Part shown: positions 8,860 through 18,384 of the stretch, one piece after another
How the letters are laid out: the number at the start of each line of letters is the position of its first letter
How positions within the stretch are numbered: the first letter of the stretch is position 1
Assembly: GCA_902521675.1 (NCBI GenBank)
Contig: CABYSP010000005.1
Location: 1 to 64,000 of the forward strand
Length of the DNA: 64,000 nucleotides
Origin: an uncultured Pelagibacteraceae bacterium
GTDB lineage: Bacteria; Pseudomonadota; Alphaproteobacteria; Pelagibacterales; Pelagibacteraceae
Direction of reading: 5' to 3'
Program-made: the position numbers and the translations under genes
The notes under the pieces: model-generated
The model's database searches: none
What the model was told of the DNA's origin: nothing
The model's input: only the letters and a program-made list of their open reading frames with translations

Positions 8860-9054
8860 TTAAATTCTGTTTTTAAGCTTGTTTAGTTTTTTTACTCTTT
8901 TAATATTTTCTTGAAGAATTCTCTTTTTTTTTTCGGATGGTTTTTCATAAGTATTTTTTAGTTTAATAACTTTAAAGAAACCATCTCTTTGAAGTTTTCT
9001 TTTTAAAACTCTCAAAGCTTGTTCAACATTATTATCTTTTACTTCTATTTTAAT
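8860..9054 (-). CDS. rpsU: 30S ribosomal protein bS21, apparent ATT start codon
   Basis: Reverse-strand translation (M)KIEVKDNNVEQALRVLKRKLQRDGFFKVIKLKNTYEKPSEKKKRILQENIKRVKKLNKLKNRI*. AGGAGG lies 5 nt upstream of ATT; an in-frame TAG is immediately upstream of GAG GTT GTT ATT. Missed by the ORF track. Confidence 0.88.
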   Translation of the reverse strand: MKIEVKDNNVEQALRVLKRKLQRDGFFKVIKLKNTYEKPSEKKKRILQENIKRVKKLNKLKNRI

Positions 9055-9123
9055 AACAACCTCCTAAAAAGTTGTCTGATAGCACTTTTATAATTTTATG
9101 TCTATTTATTTTATTCATTATAT

Positions 9124-9699
9124 TTATGATAGATTAGATACTTTTTCTTTTTCCTTAGCTTTTTTCTCTCTCTTAATTCTTCTCTCTGCTTTTTCTAGAG
9201 CTTCGATTAAATCTTTTTGAGTAAATAAATTTAATGCCACAGGATCTTTTGGATTAAGATTGTTATAATTCCAGTAACTCTTATTTCTAATTGAAGTAAC
9301 AGAATTTTTTGTTATCCCTACTAGTTTTGCTATTTGTGAATCTTTAAGAATATTGTGTTGTCTCAATAGCCACAATGCTGAGTCTGGTTTATCTTGACGT
9401 TTAGATAAAGGTATATATTTTTTTATTTTTTTTTCTGGATTGGTTATTTGAATATCATTACTCTTTATTTGCAAAGGTCTACTTAAATTTTTTGAAGATA
9501 ATTCAATTTCTTCTCTTGATAGTTGTCCTGAAATTATAGGATTATAAGCTTTAATTCCTTTTGCAACTTCACCATCCGCAATCCCTTGTACCTCAACTTC
9601 ATGTAATTTACAAAAATCTGCGATTTGTTTAAATGTGAGAGTTGTATTTTCGACAAGCCAAACAGCAGTTGCCATTGGCATTAGAGGGGCGTTTGACAT
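9124..9699 (-). CDS. trcR: DUF1013 / cell-cycle transcriptional regulator TrcR family
   Basis: PLMPMATAVWLVENTTLTFKQIADFCKLHEVEVQGIADGEVAKGIKAYNPI...; LLRQHNILKDSQIAKLVGITKNSVTSIRNKSYWN. Confidence 0.88.
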   Translation of the reverse strand: MSNAPLMPMATAVWLVENTTLTFKQIADFCKLHEVEVQGIADGEVAKGIKAYNPIISGQLSREEIELSSKNLSRPLQIKSNDIQITNPEKKIKKYIPLSKRQDKPDSALWLLRQHNILKDSQIAKLVGITKNSVTSIRNKSYWNYNNLNPKDPVALNLFTQKDLIEALEKAERRIKREKKAKEKEKVSNLS

Positions 9700-9930
9700 T
9701 TAATTCTTTTTATCTGTTTTGAAGTTTTGAAATTTTTTATTAAATTTACTTATTCTACCTTTATCCATTAACTTTTGCTTACCACCAGTCCATGCAGCAT
9801 GAGATTTTGGGTCTATTTCTAATTTCAATAAGTCCCCTTCTGAGCCCCAAGTAGATTTAGTTTCAAATTGAGTACCATCAGTCATTTCAACTTTAATTTT
9901 GTGATAGTTAGGGTGAATCTCTTTTTTCAT
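9700..9930 (-). CDS. rpmE: 50S ribosomal protein bL31 (no zinc-binding Cys)
   Basis: [67 protein letters not shown]. Confidence 0.95.
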   Translation of the reverse strand: MKKEIHPNYHKIKVEMTDGTQFETKSTWGSEGDLLKLEIDPKSHAAWTGGKQKLMDKGRISKFNKKFQNFKTDKKN

Positions 9931-9965
9931 ATCGAGACTTATAGCAAAAGAAACTTAGAACACAA

Positions 9966-10706
9966 TTAAAAGTTCTTTAGATTTTCGAGCATTTTATCAT
10001 TAATTGCAGCACTTGATGCTCGAATATCTATATTATTCTTATCGAATTTATCTAAACCATTAACTATCCCACCTGCCTCCTCTACTAACAAGGCTCCTGA
10101 CGCCACGTCCCAAATATTAATTTTATTATGAAAAAAACCATCTAATCTACCAGAAGCCACATAAGCCAAGTCTAAAGCTGCACATCCGCTGTATCTCATA
10201 TTTAAATTGCTGAATTTTACTCCTTCGTGATTACTTGAAAATAAACATTCATCAATTAAATTTTTGTTCGATACTCGTAATCTTTGATTATTTAAATATG
10301 CTCCTTTATTTTTTTCAGCATAAAACATTTCATCTTTAATAGGATCATAAATTAAACCACTAATTATCTCTTTTTTAGATTCAAGAGCTAAACAAATTGC
10401 AAAATGAGGAATACCGTGTAGAAAATTTGTTGTACCATCTATTGGATCGATAATCCAAATATTATCTTTATCTTTATTTTCAATCGAACCAATTTCTTCT
10501 GATAAAAAAGAATAATTTTTTTTGGCTTTTGAAAGTTCTTCAATTAGAATTTTTTCTACTTGTTTGTCAGTTTTAGTAACAAAATCTCGCGGTCCTTTTT
10601 TAGATACTTGTAGCTTCTCAACCTCTCCAAAATCTCTTATAGCAGACTTTGAGGCTTTTTCAGCTGCTTTGATCATAATATTTAAATTTGAAGATATAGA
10701 GATCAT
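9966..10706 (-). CDS. suhB: Inositol monophosphatase family protein
   Basis: DFVTKTDKQVEKIL; SFLSEEIG; IWIIDPIDGTTNFLHGIPHFAICLAL; NIWDVASGALLVEEAGG. The start MISISSNLNIM at 10706 avoids a long overlap with efp. Confidence 0.93.
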   Translation of the reverse strand: MISISSNLNIMIKAAEKASKSAIRDFGEVEKLQVSKKGPRDFVTKTDKQVEKILIEELSKAKKNYSFLSEEIGSIENKDKDNIWIIDPIDGTTNFLHGIPHFAICLALESKKEIISGLIYDPIKDEMFYAEKNKGAYLNNQRLRVSNKNLIDECLFSSNHEGVKFSNLNMRYSGCAALDLAYVASGRLDGFFHNKINIWDVASGALLVEEAGGIVNGLDKFDKNNIDIRASSAAINDKMLENLKNF

Positions 10707-10707
10707 T

Positions 10708-11268
10708 TTAGATTTTTTTAATGTATTCAAAATTTCTTGTATCAACTACGATTTCGTCACCCACCTCAACAAACGGAGGAACTTGGATTTTTAAACCATT
10801 ATCAAGAGTTGCTGGTTTATATGATGATGATACAGTTTGTCTTTTAAGGGCTGCATCAGTAGTTTCAATTTTACACTGTACTTGGTTAGGCAATTCAATT
10901 GATAATGGGCTTTCATTATAAAAACTTACAGAAACTTGAAGGTTTTCAGTTAAAAGTTTGCCTTTATCACCTACAGTTTCTTTTTTTATTTCTATTTGTT
11001 CAAATGTTTTTGGATCCATAAAAAAATAATTAGCTTCATCACTATAAAGATAATTAAAGGTTGTTTCCTCCAATGATGCTTTTTCTACTGTTTCACTTGA
11101 TCTAAATCTTTCATTTAGCTTTGTATTTTTGTTTAAGCTTTTCATCTCAACTTGAGCAAATGCACCACCTTTCCCTGGTTTTACATGTTGGGTTTTCAAA
11201 ACTTGCCATAAATCATTTTTATATTCCAGGAGCATTCCAACTTTTATTTCTCCAGCATTAATTTTCAT
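10708..11268 (-). CDS. efp: Elongation factor P
   Basis: LWQVLKTQHVKPGKGGAFAQVEMKSLNKNTKLNERFRSSETVEKA; GDEIVVDTRNFEYIKK. Confidence 0.97.
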   Translation of the reverse strand: MKINAGEIKVGMLLEYKNDLWQVLKTQHVKPGKGGAFAQVEMKSLNKNTKLNERFRSSETVEKASLEETTFNYLYSDEANYFFMDPKTFEQIEIKKETVGDKGKLLTENLQVSVSFYNESPLSIELPNQVQCKIETTDAALKRQTVSSSYKPATLDNGLKIQVPPFVEVGDEIVVDTRNFEYIKKI

Positions 11269-11885
11269 TTTAATCTTTCTATAGCTTGTAACGGTTTATA
11301 TTTTTTATTTTTCCAAATGTAGCTTGAGATAGCTAAAAAATTAGCATTATTCAATAATAGATTTTTATAATTAACAGCATTAATTCCACCAATAGCTACT
11401 GTTGGGGTTTTTGTAAATTTTTTAACTTTATTTAAAATCTCAACAGAAGCTATATGCTTAGCTTTTTTTGTTTTAGATTTATTAAAAGCACCAAAAGCAA
11501 TGTAATCAGCTTTAGCTTTAATTGCTTTTTTTGCTAAATTCATAGAATTATGACAAGTAATTCCTATAATTTTTTTACCAAGTATTTTTTTTGCTATATA
11601 AATATTCATATCTTTTTGACCTAGATGGCAACCATCTGCATCTAATTTTAAAGCAAGTAAAGGATCATCGTTAATTATAAATTTTACTTTATTTTTTTTA
11701 CAAATATTCTTAATTTTTTTTCCAATTATAATTTTTTTTTTGAGAGAATAATTTTTAAGTCTAAGTTGAAAAAAACTTACTTTTCCAGTTTTTAAAACTA
11801 ATTTTAGATTGTTATAGAAAAAATAAGGTATTTTGTTAGGAGAAATAAGATAAATAAATTTTTTTTTACTTATTCTCAAGCTCAC
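11265..11885 (-). CDS. thiE: Thiamine phosphate synthase (ThiE/TenI family)
   Basis: VSFFQLRLKNYS; KFIINDDPLLALKLDADGCHLGQKDMNI; IIGITCHNSMNLAKKA; ADYIAFGAFNKSKTK; VAIGGIN. Confidence 0.88.
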   Translation of the reverse strand: MSLRISKKKFIYLISPNKIPYFFYNNLKLVLKTGKVSFFQLRLKNYSLKKKIIIGKKIKNICKKNKVKFIINDDPLLALKLDADGCHLGQKDMNIYIAKKILGKKIIGITCHNSMNLAKKAIKAKADYIAFGAFNKSKTKKAKHIASVEILNKVKKFTKTPTVAIGGINAVNYKNLLLNNANFLAISSYIWKNKKYKPLQAIERLK

Positions 11886-12876
11886 TAGACCATTTTCCTA
11901 AAGCAGCTAAGGTACACATTTTAGCTCTGTGGTTAAAAGTATTTTGAGTTGCCTCTACATTTTTAATATCTTTAGACCAAACTTTCAAAGCACTTTGTTG
12001 AAGAGCTCTTCCATATGAATAGGTCATTATAAAATTAGTTTTGTTATTTTTATTTATTAAATTTAAATTTTCTGTAGCCTCAATTTCAGATTGCCCTCCA
12101 GATAAAAAAGCTATCCCTGGAACTTCATTAGGTACACAATTTTTAAGGCATTCCAATGTTTTGATAGAAACTTGTTTACTAGAAATTTTATTTTTTGATA
12201 GGTTGCCAGGCAAAATCATATTTGGTTTTAATATTATTCCTGAGAGATCAACTTTGTGTAAAATTAGTTCCTCAAAACACTTTTCAATTACCTCTGATGT
12301 TTTGTTTAAACAAATTTCTGCAGAGTGGTTTCCATCCATCAATACCTCAGGTTCTACTATAGGAACCATTCCACTTTCTTGAACTAGTGCAGAGTACCTA
12401 GCAAGTGCATGAGCATTACTACTTATTGCCAGTTTGCTTGGATATTTTTCACCAATAGAATAGACGCCTCTCCATTTTGTAAATCTTGCTCCAAGACTAT
12501 AATATTTTTTTAATCTATCTCTAAGGCCATCTAATCCCTCTGTAATTTTTTCTTTAGGGGAATTTGCTAAATCTTTCGCACCAGTATCAACCTTAATTCC
12601 AGGAACTGCACCTGTACTAGATATTAAATCTGTTATTGATTTTCCTTTGCTTGAAATTTGATTGATGGTTTCATCGTAAAGAATAACACCACCAATACAA
12701 TCTTTCATTCCATCTGATGAAAAAAGAATTTCTCTAAAGGAAAGCCTATTTTCTGGTGTTGATTTCACATTTACTGCTTCAAGTCTTTTTGTCATAGTTC
12801 CATTGCTTTCATCAGCTGCAAGAATGCCTTTGCCATTGGAAATTATTTTAAGTGCAATTTTATTTAATTCAGACAT
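11866..12876 (-). CDS. fba: Class I fructose-bisphosphate aldolase
   Basis: GKGILAADESNGTMTKRLEAVNVKSTPENRLSFREILFSSDGM; GVILYDETINQ; LKPNMILPG; GIAFLSGGQSEIEATENLNLIN. Confidence 0.96.
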   Translation of the reverse strand: MSELNKIALKIISNGKGILAADESNGTMTKRLEAVNVKSTPENRLSFREILFSSDGMKDCIGGVILYDETINQISSKGKSITDLISSTGAVPGIKVDTGAKDLANSPKEKITEGLDGLRDRLKKYYSLGARFTKWRGVYSIGEKYPSKLAISSNAHALARYSALVQESGMVPIVEPEVLMDGNHSAEICLNKTSEVIEKCFEELILHKVDLSGIILKPNMILPGNLSKNKISSKQVSIKTLECLKNCVPNEVPGIAFLSGGQSEIEATENLNLINKNNKTNFIMTYSYGRALQQSALKVWSKDIKNVEATQNTFNHRAKMCTLAALGKWSSELENK

Positions 12877-14056
12877 TATAATTTAATGCGGTTATACCAG
12901 GAAGGTTTTTACCTTCAAGATATTCTAAAAAAGCTCCACCTGCAGTTGAAACAAAATTAAATTCATTAACTGCCTTTAAATTATTTATTAAAGAAACTGT
13001 ATCTCCACCACCAGCAACTGAAAAAATTTTGTTTTCTTTATTATTTTCAATTATTTTTTTTGCTATTTGAATACTTCCATTAGCAAAATTTGAATTTTCA
13101 AAATATCCTGCGGGTCCATTCCAAAGTATAGTTTTACTGTTATCAATAATTTTTGTTATCTTGTCTATAGTTTTTGGACCAATATCTAATATCATTTCAT
13201 CAAATAATATTTCGTTCAATTCTTTCTTTTGAGGAGATCCATTTAAATCATTAGATACAATCACATCTTCTGGGTAAATTATTTTACATTTTTCTTTTTT
13301 TGAAAGAGAGATAATTTCTTCGACTATTTTATCACAATTTTTTTCTTTAATAGATTTTCCAACACTATTTCCGAAATATTCTATAAAATTATTAGCCATA
13401 CCCCCAACAATTATAATATTATCAAATTTAGGAATTAAATTTTTAATAACATTAATCTTAGTTGAAATTTTAGACCCCCCAATAATACAAGTAATTGGTC
13501 TGGTAATTTCAGAAGTTATTTTATTAAGCGCATTCAACTCTAAGTCTAGCTGCAAACCAGAAAACGAGGGCAAGAATTTTGGAATTTCATAAACTGAGGC
13601 ATGAGCTCTATGCGAACAAGAGAAAGCGTCATTTACATATATATCTCCTAGATTTGATAGCAGTTCAGCAAACTTATTGTCATTTTGCTCTTCCTCAGAA
13701 TAAAATCTAATATTTTCTAAAATAAAAATATTTTCATCATAGTCATTGAAAAAATTTTTATTTTTTATTTCTTTAATATTTTCAGTAATAAGTTTTATTT
13801 TTTTTCTCAACTTATTTTGCAATTCTTCACAAATTGGTTTTAGGGAGAGCTCTTTAACAACTTTTCCTTTTGGTCTTCCAACATGAGATAAAATTATAAT
13901 TTTAGTATTTTCTTTAATCAAAAAATTTAATGTAGGAAGAATTTTATCGATTCTTGTGGTGTCTGTTATCTTGTCTCTTTCTAAAGGGACATTTAAATCT
14001 AGTCTTAATAATATTTTTTTATTCTTAAGATTTTTTTCGTTTATAATACTTCTCAT
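12869..14056 (-). CDS. pgk: Phosphoglycerate kinase
   Basis: KKILLRLDLNVPLE; IIILSHVGRPKG; NDAFSCSHRAHAS; TILWNGPAGYFE; VAGGGDTVSLIN. Confidence 0.97.
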   Translation of the reverse strand: MRSIINEKNLKNKKILLRLDLNVPLERDKITDTTRIDKILPTLNFLIKENTKIIILSHVGRPKGKVVKELSLKPICEELQNKLRKKIKLITENIKEIKNKNFFNDYDENIFILENIRFYSEEEQNDNKFAELLSNLGDIYVNDAFSCSHRAHASVYEIPKFLPSFSGLQLDLELNALNKITSEITRPITCIIGGSKISTKINVIKNLIPKFDNIIIVGGMANNFIEYFGNSVGKSIKEKNCDKIVEEIISLSKKEKCKIIYPEDVIVSNDLNGSPQKKELNEILFDEMILDIGPKTIDKITKIIDNSKTILWNGPAGYFENSNFANGSIQIAKKIIENNKENKIFSVAGGGDTVSLINNLKAVNEFNFVSTAGGAFLEYLEGKNLPGITALNYNV

Positions 14057-15063
14057 TAAGAAATTTTATGCAAAGTTTCAGCGATATCACACATTCTATT
14101 TGAAAAGCCCCACTCATTATCATACCAGGCTGATATTTTACCCATATTACTTCCAACTACATTTGTTAAAGAAGCATCTACTATTGCGGAAGCAGAATGA
14201 TGATTAAAATCTATAGATACTAATTTTTCATGAGTAACTTCTAAGATGTTTTTTAATTTATTTTTTGATGCTTGTTCAAAAGCATCATTAATTTTTCTTA
14301 TGTTAATATCTTTTTTTGTACAAAAAACTAATTCAACAAGAGAAACATTAGGAGTGGGCACCCTCATCGCAACACCTTCTAGTTTCCCTTTTAGGTTTGG
14401 TATTATTTCTCCTATTGCTTTCGAAGCTCCTGTTGAGGTAGGAACGATTGATTGACTTGCAGATCTTGCTCTTCTTGGATCTTTGTGTGAATTATCTAAA
14501 ATTCTCTGATCACTAGTAAATGAATGAATTGTAGTCATAAAACCTTTTTCAATTTCAAAATTTTCATTAAGAACGTTAGCAACAGGAGCCAGACAATTAG
14601 TGGTGCATGATGCTGCAGATATTATTTTATCCTCTTTTGTAATTATATTTTCATTAACACCAAAGACTATTGTTTTGTCTGCATTTTTACATGGAGCAGA
14701 AACGATCACTTTTTTTGCACCATTTTCTATATGAGAAAGAAGTTTTTCCTTCGAATTAAATTTTCCAGTGCATTCGAAAACATAATCAACATTATGTTTT
14801 TTCCAATTTATGTGTTCAATTTTCGTTTCTTGAGAAAATGTGATTTTATTTTTATTAATTATTAAATGATTTGGATCATATTCTAAATCAGCATTTAATT
14901 TTCCATGTATAGAATCATATTTGATTAATTTAGATGTAGTTTCTGAATTTGACCTGTTGTTTATATGATTAATTTTTAAATTTTTATTTTTACTTTCGAC
15001 AATCGATCTAACAACCATACGACCAATCCGTCCCATTCCATTAATTCCAATTTTAATTGTCAT
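14056..15063 (-). CDS. gap: Glyceraldehyde-3-phosphate dehydrogenase
   Basis: IKIGINGMGRIGRMVVRSI; SAASCTTNCLAPVANVLNE; WYDNEWGFSNRMCD. Confidence 0.97.
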   Translation of the reverse strand: MTIKIGINGMGRIGRMVVRSIVESKNKNLKINHINNRSNSETTSKLIKYDSIHGKLNADLEYDPNHLIINKNKITFSQETKIEHINWKKHNVDYVFECTGKFNSKEKLLSHIENGAKKVIVSAPCKNADKTIVFGVNENIITKEDKIISAASCTTNCLAPVANVLNENFEIEKGFMTTIHSFTSDQRILDNSHKDPRRARSASQSIVPTSTGASKAIGEIIPNLKGKLEGVAMRVPTPNVSLVELVFCTKKDINIRKINDAFEQASKNKLKNILEVTHEKLVSIDFNHHSASAIVDASLTNVVGSNMGKISAWYDNEWGFSNRMCDIAETLHKIS

Positions 15064-15064
15064 T

Positions 15065-17023
15065 TTATTTATTTAATAATTTTTTAGTGATACTTTTAAT
15101 GTTTGTACTCTCTAGTCCAAAATATTTATAAATATCTTTATAGGGTGCACTTTTTCCGAATTCATCAATTCCAAAAGCAATACCGTTATCACCTACATAT
15201 TTTTTCCAACAATCTCTTGATCCAGCTTCAATGGATATTTTAAATTTTGTTTCCTCTAAAATTTTATTTTTATAAGATTTTGATTGTAATTCAAAAAGTT
15301 CCATGCAAGGCATTGATATCACTTTGGAATATATTTTATCTTTGGCTAATTTATGGCTAACCTCCAACGCTAGATTAACTTCAGATCCACTAGCTAATAT
15401 TGTAAGATTAATTTTTTTATTTGTTCTTAAAACCTCATAAGCACCTAATGAGCATAAGTTTTTATTTGGGTATGTTTTTCTTACTGGATTTAAGTTTTGT
15501 CTTGTTAAAGATAGCACGCTAGGTGTTTTTGAGCTTTTTAATGCATGTTCCCAACACTCGATAGTTTCAATTCTGTCTGCAGGTCTGAATACATTTAGGT
15601 TAGGTATAGCACGTAAGCCCGAAAGCTGTTCTATAGGTTGATGGGTAGGGCCATCTTCTCCAAGCCCAATAGAGTCATGAGTCATTACATAAATGACTCT
15701 TTTTTTCATTAAGGCAGACAATCTGATCGAAGGTTTGCAATAATCAGAAAATATTAAAAAAGTACCTCCATAGGGAATTAGATTACTGTGAAGTGCGATA
15801 CCATTCATAACCCCACTCATTGCGTGTTCTCTCACTCCGTAGTGAATGTAGTTACCAGTAAAATCTCCAGGTTTAATTATTTTATGGTTTTTAGTTTTTG
15901 TATTATTTGATCCTGCTAAATCAGCAGAGCCACCAATCAAATTATTTTTTTGTTTTGTTAGTGCGTTCAATGTCATTTCTGAACATTTTCTAGTAGCTAA
16001 ACTTTTTGGCTCCTTTATTGCATTCTCTTTTTCTTTCTTAAGCACTTTAGTAAAGTTATTTTTTAAAGTTTGATTAAATTTTATTTTTTTTCTTTTTAAT
16101 ACTTTGTTCCATTTTTTTTCTAAAATTTCACCTCCTTGGCCAATTTTTCTCCATTCATTTAAAATTTTATTTGGGATATCAAAAGGTTTTATTTTCCAAT
16201 TTAAGGCTTTTCTTACAAGCTTGATTTCATCTACTCCCAATGGACTTCCATGGGACGATGCTTTTCCTGATTTATTCGGTGAACCATATCCAATCTTAGT
16301 TTTACAAGAAATCACAGTAGGTTTTTTAGCTTTTTGAACTTCTTTTAGTGCTTTAAAAATTTCTTTTTCATTATGACCGTTGATAGAAATATAATCCCAA
16401 CCATATCCTTCAAATCTTTTTTTAAAATTATCTGAAACCGCGAGATTTGTCGGACCATCAATTGAAATTGAATTATTATCAAATAGCATAACTAAATTTT
16501 TAAGTTTTAAATGTCCTGCTAAACTCATCGCTTCATGACTTATTCCTTCCATTAAGCATCCATCTCCAGCTAAAACATAAGTTTTGTGATTAATTAAATC
16601 TTTACCTAATTTATTTTTTAAAATTTCTTCAGCTATTGCAAAACCAACTGCATTAGATATACCTTGTCCAAGAGGACCCGTTGTAGTTTCAATACCTGTT
16701 TTCGGATGATACTCAGGATGTCCAGCACAAATAGAATTAAGCTGCCTAAATTTTTTGATATTGTTTATTGATATGCTTTTATATCCCGTTAGGTAAAGCA
16801 AAGAATATAAAAGCATAGAACCATGACCAGCAGATAAAACAAATCTATCTCTATTCAACCAATCTGGATTTTTTGGATTAAATCTTAAAAAATTTTTGAA
16901 CAACACTGTTGCAACATCTGCCATGCCCATTGGCATACCTGGATGACCTGAATTTGCTTTTTGAACGGCATCAATTGATAAAAATCTGATGCAATTAGCT
17001 AAATCATTGTGTAGTTTGCTCAA
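15065..17023 (-). CDS. tkt: Transketolase
   Basis: ANSGHPGMPMGMADVATVLF; TTGPLGQGISNAVGFAIAE; VLAGDGCLMEGISHEA; MTHDSIGLGEDGPTHQPIEQL. Confidence 0.97.
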   Translation of the reverse strand: MSKLHNDLANCIRFLSIDAVQKANSGHPGMPMGMADVATVLFKNFLRFNPKNPDWLNRDRFVLSAGHGSMLLYSLLYLTGYKSISINNIKKFRQLNSICAGHPEYHPKTGIETTTGPLGQGISNAVGFAIAEEILKNKLGKDLINHKTYVLAGDGCLMEGISHEAMSLAGHLKLKNLVMLFDNNSISIDGPTNLAVSDNFKKRFEGYGWDYISINGHNEKEIFKALKEVQKAKKPTVISCKTKIGYGSPNKSGKASSHGSPLGVDEIKLVRKALNWKIKPFDIPNKILNEWRKIGQGGEILEKKWNKVLKRKKIKFNQTLKNNFTKVLKKEKENAIKEPKSLATRKCSEMTLNALTKQKNNLIGGSADLAGSNNTKTKNHKIIKPGDFTGNYIHYGVREHAMSGVMNGIALHSNLIPYGGTFLIFSDYCKPSIRLSALMKKRVIYVMTHDSIGLGEDGPTHQPIEQLSGLRAIPNLNVFRPADRIETIECWEHALKSSKTPSVLSLTRQNLNPVRKTYPNKNLCSLGAYEVLRTNKKINLTILASGSEVNLALEVSHKLAKDKIYSKVISMPCMELFELQSKSYKNKILEETKFKISIEAGSRDCWKKYVGDNGIAFGIDEFGKSAPYKDIYKYFGLESTNIKSITKKLLNK

Positions 17024-17076
17024 AATTATCCTGACTAGACTAAGAAGAATCTATTTAATAATATAAACATATATAT

Positions 17077-17400
17077 ATGAATTCTATAAACGAAAAAGAA
17101 AAAAAATTAAATATTGCATTAGAGGAATTAAAAAAATTAGATTTAACAAATCCTGAATTACAAAAAAATATTGAAAATTTAAGCACAAAACAAAATCAAT
17201 TAGAAATTGAAAAAACACAGATTGAGGAAAAATATAAAACGTTACTCGAGGAACATGAAAATTTATCAAAAAAACTTGAGGATTTAAAAAATAAAGAAAA
17301 GTTGGAAGAAAGAAAACAAATTGAATTTTCTGAAAAAATTGACGAACTTAATCAAGAAACTGACACACTATTGGATGAAATAGATAAATGGCAAATGTAA
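17077..17400 (+). CDS. Coiled-coil protein (DUF4164-like) preceding zapA
   Basis: Heptad-rich Glu/Lys protein upstream of zapA, overlapping it by 13 nt. Confidence 0.6.
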   Translation: MNSINEKEKKLNIALEELKKLDLTNPELQKNIENLSTKQNQLEIEKTQIEEKYKTLLEEHENLSKKLEDLKNKEKLEERKQIEFSEKIDELNQETDTLLDEIDKWQM

Positions 17401-17834
17401 GTATAAAATTTAACAATAAAGAGTTTTTACTCGCTTGCGAAGATGGACAAGAAGAACACTTAGAAGAATTGTTAATTCAGATTAACAAAAAATTTAATAA
17501 TTTAAAAAATGATTTGGGAAATCTAGGTGAAAATAAATTATTATTAATTACAGCTATAAAAATAATGGATGAATATTACGAAACTAAGAAAAAAGTAGAT
17601 CAAAAAAAAGAAGAATTAAATGATCTATCAAAAAAATTTAAAGAACTAAAATCTCTAATTTATGATTATAGGGACACAAAAGAATCTGAAATTGAAAAAC
17701 TAAATCTTGATCATGAAAATTTAAAACAAGAAATTGATGATAATCAAAAAAAATATGAAAATTTAATTGATGAAGCTGCTGATCAAATATCAAATTTTGT
17801 AAAAAAAGCAAAATTAGAAAACATTTCAAAGTAG
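17388..17834 (+). CDS. zapA: Cell division protein ZapA
   Basis: MANVSIKFNNKEFLLACEDGQEEHLEELLIQINKKFNNLKNDLGNLGENKLLLITAIKIMDEYYE; followed by fau. Confidence 0.88.
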   Translation: MANVSIKFNNKEFLLACEDGQEEHLEELLIQINKKFNNLKNDLGNLGENKLLLITAIKIMDEYYETKKKVDQKKEELNDLSKKFKELKSLIYDYRDTKESEIEKLNLDHENLKQEIDDNQKKYENLIDEAADQISNFVKKAKLENISK

Positions 17835-17838
17835 GTCT

Positions 17839-18384
17839 GTGAGTAAATCTAAGCTAAGAAGTAAAATTTTAAATCTTAGAAAAAAAAATTCGAATAAAAA
17901 ACTTAGCATCAATCCTGACAGAATTTATCGATTTTTAAAAAAAAATAAAATTAATTTCAAAAATGTAGGAGGGTATTACCCTTGTAATCATGAGATTGAT
18001 GATTTGGATATGCTTTTTTTTTTAAGAAACAAAAAGGCAAATATTTCCCTACCAATAATTAGAGAAAATAACCAAATGGATTTTTTTGAATGGACAAATA
18101 AAGATCCTTTAAAAATTAATAAGTATGGAATTGCTGAGCCAACTTTAGGAAAAAAAATTTACCCAGATATAATATTTGTTCCTTTAGTAGCTTATGATGA
18201 TGATTTGAATAGATTAGGCTATGGTGGAGGATTTTATGATCGTTATTTAGAAAAAGTATCTAAAATTAAAAAAATATTTAAAATTGGATTAGGATTTTCA
18301 TACCAGGAGATAAAAAAAATACCTATTAACAAGCATGATAAGAAACTTGATTTAATAATAAACGAGAAAAAAATTATACAATGA
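17839..18384 (+). CDS. fau: 5-formyltetrahydrofolate cyclo-ligase (GTG start)
   Basis: GGYYPCNHEIDD; ISLPIIRENNQMDFFEW; DIIFVPLVAYDDDLNRLGYGGGFYDRYL. Confidence 0.92.
   Translation: MSKSKLRSKILNLRKKNSNKKLSINPDRIYRFLKKNKINFKNVGGYYPCNHEIDDLDMLFFLRNKKANISLPIIRENNQMDFFEWTNKDPLKINKYGIAEPTLGKKIYPDIIFVPLVAYDDDLNRLGYGGGFYDRYLEKVSKIKKIFKIGLGFSYQEIKKIPINKHDKKLDLIINEKKIIQ

Noticed and set aside
12041-12382. 113-aa plus-strand ORF inside fba
   Set aside because: Antisense to class I aldolase coding sequence; no supporting motif.
17834-17839. Searched for 6S RNA (ssrS) between zapA and fau, where gammaproteobacteria carry it
   Set aside because: Only 4 nt separate the genes; no 6S RNA can be encoded there.
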